A stretch of DNA of 64,000 nucleotides, taken from NCBI GenBank assembly GCA_050953405.1, contig JBMNMP010000001.1:620001-684000 (forward strand), in the 5' to 3' direction. Made by a program: the position numbers and the translations under genes. Positions 1-7,846 of the stretch are shown here, in pieces; position 1 is the stretch's first letter; each line of letters starts with the position of its first letter. A model generated the notes under the pieces. The model did no database searches, was not told the origin of the DNA, and was given only the letters and a program-made list of their open reading frames with translations. Source of the DNA: RUG100 sp050953405 (lineage in GTDB: Bacteria > Bacillota > Clostridia > Peptostreptococcales > Anaerovoracaceae).

Positions 1-19
1 TGAAGAATTTGTATTCAGA

Positions 20-36
20 TTCTACAAACTGTAGAA
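20..36. promoter_or_regulatory. Short palindrome upstream of the first gene
   Basis: A perfect 6-bp inverted repeat (TTCTAC / GTAGAA, 5-nt loop) lies just before the ribosome site of the TOPRIM gene. The core TACA-N3-TGTA resembles sites bound by BlaI-type repressors, which are frequent on conjugative elements. No such repressor is visible in the window, so the role is inferred only. Confidence 0.25.
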
Positions 37-60
37 CAGTATATTCGGGAGGTGATGAAT

Positions 61-1092
61 GTGGCATTTTATACGGAGGATCAGATACAGCAGGCCCGGG
101 AGATGGATCTTCTGACTTATCTCAGGAAGACAGATCCGGGGAATCTTGTGCATGTCTCCGGTGGAGAATACTGCACCAGAGAGCACGACAGTCTGAAGAT
201 TTCCCACGGCAAGTGGATGTGGTGGTCCCGGGGGTTCGGCGGCGCATCGGCGCTGGACTATCTGATCAAAGTGAAATGCATCCCGTTCACGGACGCGGTG
301 GGAATGGTGCTTAGTATGGAGGCGTTGCAGCCTCCTTTTTCTTTTGCCCCGAAGGAAGTCAAAGCGAAGCGGCTGCTTCTGCCGGAAAAAGCACCGGATA
401 ATCATGCGGCTTTTCGCTATCTTACCGGCCGCGGCATCGACCGGAAAATCCTTGAGGAATGCGTTTACTGTGGTCTGATTTATGAGTCATCCCCTTCTCA
501 CAATGTGATTTTTCTCGGGTTCGATGAGAAGAAAGTAGCACGATACGCCTTCTTCCGGGCCACCGGAGAAGAACGGATTATGGGTGAAGCTGCCGGTTCC
601 GACAAGCGTTTTTCCTTCCGGATTGAAGGTACCGAAAGGCGCATTCATGTCTTTGAAGGGGCCATTGATCTTTTGTCGTATGCATCGATCCGAAAGATGA
701 ACGGAAAGAAATGGAATGAAGAAACACTGCTTTCTCTGGGAGGCGTCTACGGAGGATCGAAGACATCAAAGCTTCCGGCAGCACTTGAACATTATCTTGC
801 GAGTCATCCGGAAACGGAAGAAATCGTCCTTCGCCTGGATGATGATGCTGCAGGAAGAAGCGCATCTGCATCGATCAGCGGCAGGCTGAACGGACGGTAC
901 CATATCCGGGATGAGCCGCCGGTATATGGAAAGGATTACAATGATGAGCTGATGTTTCTGAGAACTATGAAGCAGGAAGGGGGATATGAATTTGGAGGAA
1001 AAGAAGAAACGAAATTCCGACCGAAAGAGCCGGCAGGAGCAGATCCGGGAGATCACGGACCGGCTGGAGGAAGGCGTGAAGGAAGTATTTGA
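61..1092 (+). CDS. DUF3991 and TOPRIM domain-containing protein
   Basis: This protein of about 343 residues has the layout of the DUF3991/TOPRIM family found on Gram-positive conjugative and mobilizable elements. The N-terminal half carries the DUF3991 pattern (KWMWWSRGFGGASALDYL). A TOPRIM-like segment follows, with an acidic turn near FEGAIDLLSY and a DDDAAGR motif near the C-terminus, typical of primase/topoisomerase folds. Start choice: GGGAGG at 47-52 is 8 nt from GTG 61, whereas ATG 55 is only 2 nt away; either start gives the same protein apart from two residues. Its end overlaps the next gene by about 107 bp in another frame, suggesting coupled translation. Role is inferred as DNA processing or replication of a mobile element; no function is proven. 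Confidence 0.8.
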   Translation: MAFYTEDQIQQAREMDLLTYLRKTDPGNLVHVSGGEYCTREHDSLKISHGKWMWWSRGFGGASALDYLIKVKCIPFTDAVGMVLSMEALQPPFSFAPKEVKAKRLLLPEKAPDNHAAFRYLTGRGIDRKILEECVYCGLIYESSPSHNVIFLGFDEKKVARYAFFRATGEERIMGEAAGSDKRFSFRIEGTERRIHVFEGAIDLLSYASIRKMNGKKWNEETLLSLGGVYGGSKTSKLPAALEHYLASHPETEEIVLRLDDDAAGRSASASISGRLNGRYHIRDEPPVYGKDYNDELMFLRTMKQEGGYEFGGKEETKFRPKEPAGADPGDHGPAGGRREGSI

Positions 1093-1894
1093 AAGTGATA
1101 AGTACCGGGAGATGCTCCGGTGCATGAGCAAATTCCACCACTATTCCCTGAATAACTGTCTGCTGATCGCCATGCAGTATCCTTCCGCTTCTCTCGTCGC
1201 CGGCTACCGGACATGGCAGACGGAATTTGACCGGCAGGTCCGCAAAGGAGAAAAAGGAATCCGCATTCTGGCTCCCTGCAAATACAAAATAGAGAAGGAA
1301 AAGACAGATGGCGCAGAGAAAGAGATCGTCGAAATCACCGGTTTCCGGGTGGTCAGCGTGTTCGCCTATGAACAGACGGAAGGAAGAGAGCTGCCCATGA
1401 TCAGCGTAAACGAGCTGACCGGAGATGTGAAAAACTATCATAAGCTGTTCGATGCACTGAAGGATATCTGCCCGGTTCCCATCTGTTCCGAAGATATTCA
1501 GGGCAGCGCCAACGGATATTATGATGATTCTGCCAAACGCATCGCCATCCGCTCCGGCATGAGCCAACTTCAGACGATCAAGACCATGATCCATGAGATC
1601 AGTCACCAGAGACTACACTCCAAAGAAAATATGGATGAGGAAAAGCCGCCGGACCGCGGAACAAAAGAGGTTGAGGCGGAGAGCATCGCCTATACCGTCT
1701 GCAGCCACTTCGGATTGGATACCGCGGAATATACCTTCGGGTATGTTGCCGGATGGTCCTCGGGAAAAGAGACAAAGGAACTGAAGAATTCACTGGAACG
1801 GATCAGAACGACCGCCGATGAGATGATCACATCCATTGATCATGCAATGGAAAAACAGCGTGAAAAAAGTAATGGATTTGTGGATGAACGGTAA
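986..1894 (+). CDS. ArdC-like ssDNA-binding / zinc metallopeptidase-type antirestriction protein
   Basis: The 302-residue product matches the ArdC layout. An N-terminal ssDNA-binding domain (around residues 20-110, with SLNNCLLIAMQYPSA and the GYRTWQ...VRKGEKGI stretch) is followed by a C-terminal domain with an HExxH zinc signature (HEISHQRLH, about residue 205) and a downstream EAESIAY glutamate. In the ArdC family such proteins protect incoming plasmid DNA from restriction; that function is family knowledge. The gene overlaps the end of the TOPRIM gene, so both are probably one transfer-linked operon. No intact relaxase or coupling protein is visible, consistent with the edge of an integrative element. 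Confidence 0.8.
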   Translation: MNLEEKKKRNSDRKSRQEQIREITDRLEEGVKEVFESDKYREMLRCMSKFHHYSLNNCLLIAMQYPSASLVAGYRTWQTEFDRQVRKGEKGIRILAPCKYKIEKEKTDGAEKEIVEITGFRVVSVFAYEQTEGRELPMISVNELTGDVKNYHKLFDALKDICPVPICSEDIQGSANGYYDDSAKRIAIRSGMSQLQTIKTMIHEISHQRLHSKENMDEEKPPDRGTKEVEAESIAYTVCSHFGLDTAEYTFGYVAGWSSGKETKELKNSLERIRTTADEMITSIDHAMEKQREKSNGFVDER

Positions 1895-1937
1895 TTTGCA
1901 GACTTGTGTCTGCGCTAACAGCAGCCAATAATGTGAG

Positions 1938-1969
1938 CGTGGATACAAGATCCCGGAGCATTCCACGCA
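1938..1969. other. Hairpin after the ardC-like gene
   Basis: A perfect 7-bp inverted repeat (GCGTGGA / TCCACGC) with an 18-nt loop lies between the ardC-like gene and the AbiE region. A second small hairpin (GCAGAC-TTGT-GTCTGC) sits at 1897-1912. Neither is followed by a T-run, so neither is a convincing intrinsic terminator. They may be RNA structures or recombination-site remnants. Confidence 0.3.
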
Positions 1970-1981
1970 GGAGATTTGATT

Positions 1982-2017
1982 ATGAGGGACAAAACTGGCA
2001 TAGAAGCGGCATTATAA
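1982..2017 (+). pseudogene. Truncated gene start (11 codons) next to the AbiE operator
   Basis: AGGAG at 1969-1973 precedes ATG 1982, which opens a frame of only 11 codons (MRDKTGIEAAL) before TAA. The well-placed ribosome site in front of a frame that dies immediately looks like the first codons of a mobile-element gene cut off when the AbiE cassette was inserted. Its stop abuts the first AbiE operator repeat at 2018. Inference only. Confidence 0.35.
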
Positions 2018-2111
2018 CCTTTTGTGCTTATATTAAATATAAGATAAGCATAATGGTCAAACCGTAAATTGACTTTTGTGCTAATATCATATATTATATA
2101 AGCACAAAAGG
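2018..2111 (+). promoter_or_regulatory. abiE promoter with twin inverted-repeat operator
   Basis: A 16-bp element (CCTTTTGTGCTTATAT) at 2018-2033 recurs exactly, inverted, at 2096-2111. A third copy with one mismatch lies in direct orientation at 2073-2087, and a weaker inverted copy at about 2044-2056. This makes two inverted repeats, one across 2018-2056 and one across 2073-2111. A promoter is embedded in the second: -35 TTGACT (2069-2074), 17-bp spacer, -10 TATTAT (2092-2097). Known AbiEi antitoxins repress their own operon by binding two inverted repeats, so this fits negative autoregulation. Confidence 0.75.
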
Positions 2112-2121
2112 TGGTGAATCT

Positions 2122-2703
2122 ATGGACAATAAGAATATGATCCTGCAGGATTCCGGACTTCTGACGACAGAAGATGCAAAAAAATCCGGGATATCAAAGT
2201 ATAAATTCTATAAATTTCTGGAGGAAAATCAATACGAAAAGATCGGACATGGAATATATGCCGCAAAAGATGAATGGGTAGATGAACTGCTGGTACTCCA
2301 CGAACGGTGCCCGCAGGCTGTTTTTTCACACGATGAAGCATTTTACTTTCATGGCCTGACAGACCGGGAACCTCTGATCCACACGCTGACGGTATACTCC
2401 GGGTACAATGCCCATCGAATTAAAGCAGCCGGATGCAAGGTCTATTCGGTAAAGAAAGAACTGTTAAATGTCGGCAGAATAATGGTTCAGGACAACTTTG
2501 GAAATGAGATCCCGATGTATGACCTGGAGAGGACGGTCTGTGATCTTGTCAGAAGCCGGAATTCGATTGAAGCGCAGGACTTCAGCTCTGTGTTGAAATC
2601 ATACGTTTCCAGAAAAGACAAGAATCTGAATAAGCTGATGGAATACGCCGGATTGTTCAGAGTGAATAAGATCATCCGAAACTATATGGAGGTGCTGCTG
2701 TAA
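2122..2703 (+). CDS. abiEi: AbiEi-family antitoxin / transcriptional regulator (type IV toxin-antitoxin)
   Basis: The 193-residue product begins with a winged-helix region (LTTEDAKKSGISKYKFYKFL, then KIGHGIYAA, residues about 15-50), followed by the larger C-terminal domain seen in AbiEi proteins (SHDEAFYFHGLTDREP, YDLERTVCDLVR). In characterised AbiE systems AbiEi is both the antitoxin and the autorepressor. The stop overlaps the next start (TAATG at 2701-2705), so the pair is translationally coupled. The ribosome site GGTGG at 2110-2114 sits inside the operator repeat, so bound antitoxin would cover promoter and leader. Family assignment is strong; actual phage or plasmid effects cannot be judged from sequence. 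Confidence 0.88.
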   Translation: MDNKNMILQDSGLLTTEDAKKSGISKYKFYKFLEENQYEKIGHGIYAAKDEWVDELLVLHERCPQAVFSHDEAFYFHGLTDREPLIHTLTVYSGYNAHRIKAAGCKVYSVKKELLNVGRIMVQDNFGNEIPMYDLERTVCDLVRSRNSIEAQDFSSVLKSYVSRKDKNLNKLMEYAGLFRVNKIIRNYMEVLL

Positions 2704-3569
2704 TGCCTTTAACGCCGGAACAAGTAAAAGGACGAATAAAAAACGTTGCTGCGAAGAGCAATGCGGATGCACGAACGCTCATGAGAATATATATGATGGA
2801 GCGATTCCTTGAACGCTTAGCAAATTCCAGGTATCGCGACAACTTCATTATAAAGGGTGGAATTCTTGTGACCGCAATGGTCGGAGTAGCGCACAGATCT
2901 ACAATGGATATTGATGCCACTATCAAGAATCTGAGTTTGACCGCTGAAGAAGCATTAAGGGTTGTGAACGAAATAAAGGATATCGATATCGGAGATGGTG
3001 TCACCTTTGAGGTAATCAGAGTTTCCAATATCATGGATGATATGGAATATCCGGGAATCCGCATTTCTCTTAATTCGTATCTCGGAAAACTTGTAACTCC
3101 GTTAAAGATCGATATTTCCACCGGAGATCAGATTACACCAAGGGAAACGGAATTTCATTATAATTTGCTTCTTGAGGAACGTTCCATCAGTCTATGGTCA
3201 TATAATCTGGAAACAATTCTTGCAGAAAAGCTGCAGACTGTGCTTGCAAGAGGTGTGCTAAATACCAGAATGCGAGATTATTACGATCTCTGGATGTTGT
3301 ATTCCATTTATGAAGCAGATATCGATGCTCAAGTCTTTTATCATGCGTTTTTTCAAACCTGCAAGAGGCGCGGAACGGAATATTTGCTGGAACAATACGG
3401 TGAAATACTGTCCACCATTGAGTCTGATGAGCAGCTTCGGAAGCTTTGGGAATCTTATCGCAGGAAATTTTCTTACGCATCTGAGATAACCTATCAGGAT
3501 ACGATAGACAGCATAAAGGAATTAATAACAATGATGATGAAAAATGCAAACGGAAGTAATGAAGCTTGA
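2703..3569 (+). CDS. abiEii: AbiEii/AbiGii-family nucleotidyltransferase toxin
   Basis: This 288-residue protein has the nucleotidyltransferase fold of AbiEii toxins. A glycine pair (FIIKGGIL, about residue 50) is followed by RSTMDIDATIK, the polymerase-beta-like acidic motif, then conserved LAEKLQTVLAR and RMRDYYDLWML around residues 170-205. Known AbiEii toxins transfer nucleotides and act bacteriostatically unless countered by AbiEi. The gene directly follows abiEi with a 1-nt overlap. All motifs are present and the frame is intact, so the toxin is probably functional. Confidence 0.88.
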   Translation: MPLTPEQVKGRIKNVAAKSNADARTLMRIYMMERFLERLANSRYRDNFIIKGGILVTAMVGVAHRSTMDIDATIKNLSLTAEEALRVVNEIKDIDIGDGVTFEVIRVSNIMDDMEYPGIRISLNSYLGKLVTPLKIDISTGDQITPRETEFHYNLLLEERSISLWSYNLETILAEKLQTVLARGVLNTRMRDYYDLWMLYSIYEADIDAQVFYHAFFQTCKRRGTEYLLEQYGEILSTIESDEQLRKLWESYRRKFSYASEITYQDTIDSIKELITMMMKNANGSNEA

Positions 3570-4129
3570 TCGTCTACACCAGATCTAAATGGTATGCTGT
3601 ATTAGAGCTGCTGGAAAAATACAAGATCGATTTCGGGGAAAAGAGGGATGAGGAAATAAGGATAACCGTGGACTTGAGGGAGCTGGATGCCCTCATGGTG
3701 CACAATGAATATCCCGCATGCGAGGTCAGCGGCCGCGGGATCGATCACATCCAGAGGGCTTTGGCACATGTACAGATCCCGTATGCGGCGCCGGCGCGGG
3801 ACGTGATGGCTTGGAGAGAGCGGGATACGGTCAAAATAGTGGCGTTCAATGCTGCAGAAAACGAGAAAACTTACCTCCTTGATATCACAGGCATCGATCC
3901 GGATGGAAATTATGTTTACTGCAGGCAAAAGAGTCCGGAGGTGCCGCATCTGATCAGAGGAGATGTGGAAGTCGGGTCGCTGTCATGGCTGGATAGAGAC
4001 ATAGTAGAGACCATGTATTCGGTTTCCGGCGTTCTCGGCGAGGTCATCATGCAGGAAGAGATCAGCATGAACATCAGATTGAAGAAAGGTCAGGCAGAAA
4101 AAGTTATCCTGCAGAAGGTGAAGGGGTGA
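3566..4129 (+). pseudogene. Unrecognised ORF, probably the C-terminal part of a gene truncated by the AbiE cassette
   Basis: The open frame of 187 codons has no credible start: the only candidate is TTG 3566, inside the abiEii stop region, without a ribosome site. From about residue 80 the sequence looks like the final beta-rich domain of a larger enzyme (KIVAFNAAENEKTYLLDITG, SWLDRDIVETMYSV, ending LQKVKG). I could not identify the family. A left-truncated chromosomal gene at the mobile-element junction is the simplest reading; translation by coupling from abiEii is the alternative. Confidence 0.45.
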
Positions 4130-4184
4130 TCCGGAGACCTTATCGGAATAGAGAGAATAGACTGACAATTAAACAATGATATGT

Positions 4185-4235
4185 AACAATTCCACATTGT
4201 GAAGAGAGTACTGACTCCCTGAATGCGGAATTGTT
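4185..4235. repeat. Long inverted repeat upstream of the symporter gene
   Basis: AACAATTCCACATT (4185-4198) is repeated inverted at 4222-4235 with one mismatch, separated by 23 nt. The arms lack a T-run, so an operator or mRNA structure controlling the downstream symporter/peptidase operon is more likely than a terminator. Confidence 0.4.
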
Positions 4236-4353
4236 TGAATTTATCAACTTTTCAGATGAAGTTGTTAATGATAGCCGCAATGTGAAGGAGTATAAAGAAG
4301 ATAGCGCAAGCGATCTAAACTATCTCTCTTACATTAATAATTATGGAGGCTGA
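4190..4353 (+). pseudogene. Decayed reading frame ending just before the symporter
   Basis: An open frame without a start runs to TGA at 4351-4353 (for example NAELFEFINFSDEVV and LSYINNYGG). It reads like protein but is too short to place and has no ribosome site. It may be a gene remnant at the rearranged junction. Low confidence. Confidence 0.25.
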
Positions 4354-4354
4354 C

Positions 4355-5773
4355 ATGGAAAAGGAAACCAATAAAAAAAGTTCTCTCGGCACGACCATAG
4401 GATACGGACTCGGTTCCATGGTGAGGACCGGTGAAAATTTGTGGGGATTCTATCTGAGTTATTTCTTAGTTACTGTTGTAGGCATCAACGCGGCTGCTGC
4501 GGGAACGATCAGCGGCGCTGCACTGCTGATCGCATCTATATGGTGCATCTTCATCGGATATATTTCCGATAACAGCAAGTCTAAATACGGCAAGAGGAGA
4601 CCGGTGATGATCGTATCCATTTTCCCGACTGCGATCCTGATGTCTCTGATATTCATAAAGGTCGACTTTGGCGGAGCTACTGTAGTATATTATGCCATCA
4701 TATGCATACTTTTTTACGTTATTTACTACACATACCTCGTACCTTACGATTCGCTCGGGGCGGAGCTTACTGTTGACTACAATGCGAGGACCAGGATCCG
4801 CAGCCTTTGCACGGTGATACTTTATGTATCTGTATTTGTAGGCGGGACACTCGTGATGTATGTACAGAGCGGATTCGCAAAGGCCGGCATCGGAGGTTCT
4901 GCGGGCAGCTGGAGCTGGGCGGTTGCCATTACATGCTCGCTGCCGATGCTGATCTGCGGACTGATTGCATGGAGGGCGACAAGAGGCAAGGAGCCTTCCG
5001 GCGTCGATGTGCAGGAACAGCCAAAGGGAGAAAACATCTTCAAGTCATATCTGTCTGTGTTGAAAGTGAGACCCTTCCTCGGTATAGCCCTGTGGTCACT
5101 GCTTTATTTCATAGGCAACACGATCCTCGCAGGCATGCTGGTGTATTTCGGCGTATATGTACTGGGGCTCTCGGAGTCGACGGCTTCGACATATTTCACG
5201 ATCAGCATGGTAGTCACCATCGTCATGGCTGTACCCGCAAACTGGCTTTCCAAAAAGTTCGGAAAGAAAGCGACTCTCATCATCGCCATGTGTATATATC
5301 TCGTATGCGGACTGTTCGTTGCCATCAAAGGGCCGGCCGGTTATGTGGACGGCGCCATCATCTCCGTGGGTTACGGGATGACAAATTCCATTGCGCTGAT
5401 AGTCAGTTATTCAATGGTCTATGACATAGGAGAGCTGAATGAATTCAAGTATGGGGACAGCAAAGTTGCCGCATGCGTGGGGACATATACGCTGGGCATG
5501 GGAGTCGCTCAGGCGATCGGATATTCTCTCATAGGCTGCATACTTGCAAAGGCCGGGTTCAAAGCGGCAGCTGCAGCTCAGACGGGCTCCGTGATCACGG
5601 CGATAACGGTGACCGAGACTATAGTTCCCATCATATTCATGGTGGTCAGTGCGATAGTGATCATAATTCTCTACAAGATCACCCCGCAGAACTACAAAGC
5701 CCTGGTTACCGCCCTGGAGGCCAGGAAGGCCGGCAAAGAGTATTCGACAGATGGATTCAAGGAACTTCTTTAA
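4355..5773 (+). CDS. MFS transporter of the GPH (glycoside-pentoside-hexuronide:cation symporter) family
   Basis: A membrane protein of about 472 residues with 12 predicted hydrophobic segments. Family hallmarks are the N-terminal GYGLGSMVRTGENLWGFYLSYF segment and DNSKSKYGKRRPVMI in the first cytoplasmic loop. Start: GGAGG 4345-4349 lies 5 nt before ATG 4355; an upstream in-frame ATG at 4343 overlaps that ribosome site. GPH members usually import glycosides or hexuronides with Na+ or H+. Here the partners are two M28-type peptidases, so the substrate may be an amino-acyl or peptide-linked compound; this is inference. It is the first gene of a three-gene operon. Confidence 0.82.
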   Translation: MEKETNKKSSLGTTIGYGLGSMVRTGENLWGFYLSYFLVTVVGINAAAAGTISGAALLIASIWCIFIGYISDNSKSKYGKRRPVMIVSIFPTAILMSLIFIKVDFGGATVVYYAIICILFYVIYYTYLVPYDSLGAELTVDYNARTRIRSLCTVILYVSVFVGGTLVMYVQSGFAKAGIGGSAGSWSWAVAITCSLPMLICGLIAWRATRGKEPSGVDVQEQPKGENIFKSYLSVLKVRPFLGIALWSLLYFIGNTILAGMLVYFGVYVLGLSESTASTYFTISMVVTIVMAVPANWLSKKFGKKATLIIAMCIYLVCGLFVAIKGPAGYVDGAIISVGYGMTNSIALIVSYSMVYDIGELNEFKYGDSKVAACVGTYTLGMGVAQAIGYSLIGCILAKAGFKAAAAAQTGSVITAITVTETIVPIIFMVVSAIVIIILYKITPQNYKALVTALEARKAGKEYSTDGFKELL

Positions 5774-5788
5774 AGGGAGGGAGATCAA

Positions 5789-7846
5789 ATGAATTTGATT
5801 TTGGAACAGGATATAAAAAAGTTCATCGATGCAGTCGATGTAAGCTATCAGGTCGATTTTGTCAGGGAATATTCTCAGATCGGGGACAGTGCACTATATG
5901 GCGGCAAACACTGCGGATCCGATGCGGAGCATGAAGGCTCCAGGTTCATCGCGGGCAAGCTGAAAGAAATAGGCGTCAGCAACGTAGAACTGATACCGTG
6001 CCGGACATCGAGATATCAGTTCAATGATGCAACCCTGACGGTGGACGGTGAACATAAGGTAATCAAACCATACGGTTATGTTTCACCGGGCACTGCGGCG
6101 GACGGCATATCCGGTGAACTCGTGGATGCTGTGAAATGCAGGAAAGAAGATCTGCAGCATATAGATATCGGAGGCAGGATAGTCATCTTCGCCGCGATGG
6201 GGACTCTCGAAGGAGCGAACCTGTCCGGACAGATCGAGATGGCTATGAAATACGGTGCCCGCGCTGTGATCATCTATGCGGTAGAGGATGTCCTCAACGA
6301 TGAAACTATCAGGGTGCAGCCGCCAAACGTGATCTGCAGGATACCGGTTGTCGGCATATGTAGCAAGGATGCTCTCTGGCTGCAGAAAAAGATTGCAGAA
6401 GGAGATTGCCGGGTCAAGCTGAATGTGGATGCGGATTTCATACCCGGAGGGGGAACTACATACAATGTTGTAGGAGAGATCCCGGGGAAGATGAGCGATG
6501 AAAGGATCATCTATACAGCGCACCTTGATCACTACTTTAGATGCCTGCAGGACAACATGTCGACATGCTCCACTCTCCTCGGCATAGCAAAGGCCATCAT
6601 CGATTCCGGATATACGCCGAACAGGACCATTACCTTTGCCTTTCATGGCAGTCATGAGACGGGCGGCATGGGTACGAGATATCCTTATATCCTGGGATCA
6701 TACCGTTTGACGCACGAAGCTAAAAAGGAGTGGACAGGCAGGGCCATCGCCAACATCAACTTTGAATATACGGCTCTGAAGATGAAAAAACTGCAGGCGC
6801 TGGCTTATATGGGCGTCAATGATCTGCTGTCATCATATTATCCGTACTCCCCGGAGTTGACCGGGAGAGGCTTCAAAGAGAAGATGGAGCACGGACCGGA
6901 GACTGAGTATTATATGTTTTCATGGAGCGATTCGGTGTCTTATCATTCGTCAGGGATCCCCGTGATCACGAATGACCCCATATCGGAGCAGTACTACGAA
7001 GGGACCGGCCCGTATGTGGGGCGCGACCACTCGAATTTTGACAACTGGGACGTTTTCGATGAGGGAATACTGGAAGAAGTGAGCAGATACTATGGCGGGC
7101 TCGGCCTTTATCTCGACAGCATGCCGTATCTGTGCCTCGATTTCAGTGAACAGGCGGACAGAATCAAAAGGGAGGTCGATAGAGGTGCACTGGATGCGCT
7201 GGGCATCGACAGTGAGGAATACTTTGCAGCGTTAGATCAGCTGGCGACCGCAGCCAAAGAGGTGAAGACCCTTGCTGAAAATGGAAATGCGGCTTACATA
7301 GAGGCGCTTTCAAACGGTCTCCGTGAAGAAGAAAAACGCGCCTGGTTCGGGAAGAGCAGAGCACTCAACAGCAAGCTGCTCAAGGCATACAAGGTTTTCG
7401 CGGATGACCTCGACAGATACAATGCGGAGGACTTTATCTGTCTGGCCACTGTGAAATATCTCGGTAATGCGGCCATGCTGCAGGCGGCCGGGGAGGCGCT
7501 GTCGCAGGGGAATATAGATAAAGCAGCTGCTGATATCATGCCGGTCGATCTGGTTGCATCCTCGTTTTACTTTGATGAGGATGTCGTCGAGCACATGAGA
7601 AAGCAGATCTGCGATCCGGAGTTTGCAGACAGAAGGACCTGGGCAAGGGGCAGAGAAAGCCATGTATTCACATATTATGATCTGGTGAAGGCCTTGAAAA
7701 CCGGGGAGAAGAACGGTGAGTTCACAGAGCTGCACGCAAAGATCGATGAAGCGATCGCGCGTGAGGCGGGATGCATACCGCAGGCAATGGAAGGTGAAAA
7801 AGCCTGCATCAGGAAAGTGACAGCAATGCTGGAGGATGAAATATGA
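5789..7846 (+). CDS. M28-family metallopeptidase with PA domain, long form
   Basis: The 685-residue protein has an N-terminal cap, a PA-like insertion (about residues 100-220, including GGRIVIF and KYGARAVIIY) and an M28 core with AHLDHY (about 248) and QDNMST (about 258). The usual catalytic Glu-Glu pair is replaced by His-Glu in HGSHETGG, so the zinc ligand is kept but the general base is altered. A C-terminal extension of roughly 200 residues is helical. No signal peptide is seen, so it is probably cytoplasmic and acts on an imported substrate. It lies 15 nt after the symporter and overlaps the next peptidase by 4 nt (ATGA). Confidence 0.8.
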   Translation: MNLILEQDIKKFIDAVDVSYQVDFVREYSQIGDSALYGGKHCGSDAEHEGSRFIAGKLKEIGVSNVELIPCRTSRYQFNDATLTVDGEHKVIKPYGYVSPGTAADGISGELVDAVKCRKEDLQHIDIGGRIVIFAAMGTLEGANLSGQIEMAMKYGARAVIIYAVEDVLNDETIRVQPPNVICRIPVVGICSKDALWLQKKIAEGDCRVKLNVDADFIPGGGTTYNVVGEIPGKMSDERIIYTAHLDHYFRCLQDNMSTCSTLLGIAKAIIDSGYTPNRTITFAFHGSHETGGMGTRYPYILGSYRLTHEAKKEWTGRAIANINFEYTALKMKKLQALAYMGVNDLLSSYYPYSPELTGRGFKEKMEHGPETEYYMFSWSDSVSYHSSGIPVITNDPISEQYYEGTGPYVGRDHSNFDNWDVFDEGILEEVSRYYGGLGLYLDSMPYLCLDFSEQADRIKREVDRGALDALGIDSEEYFAALDQLATAAKEVKTLAENGNAAYIEALSNGLREEEKRAWFGKSRALNSKLLKAYKVFADDLDRYNAEDFICLATVKYLGNAAMLQAAGEALSQGNIDKAAADIMPVDLVASSFYFDEDVVEHMRKQICDPEFADRRTWARGRESHVFTYYDLVKALKTGEKNGEFTELHAKIDEAIAREAGCIPQAMEGEKACIRKVTAMLEDEI

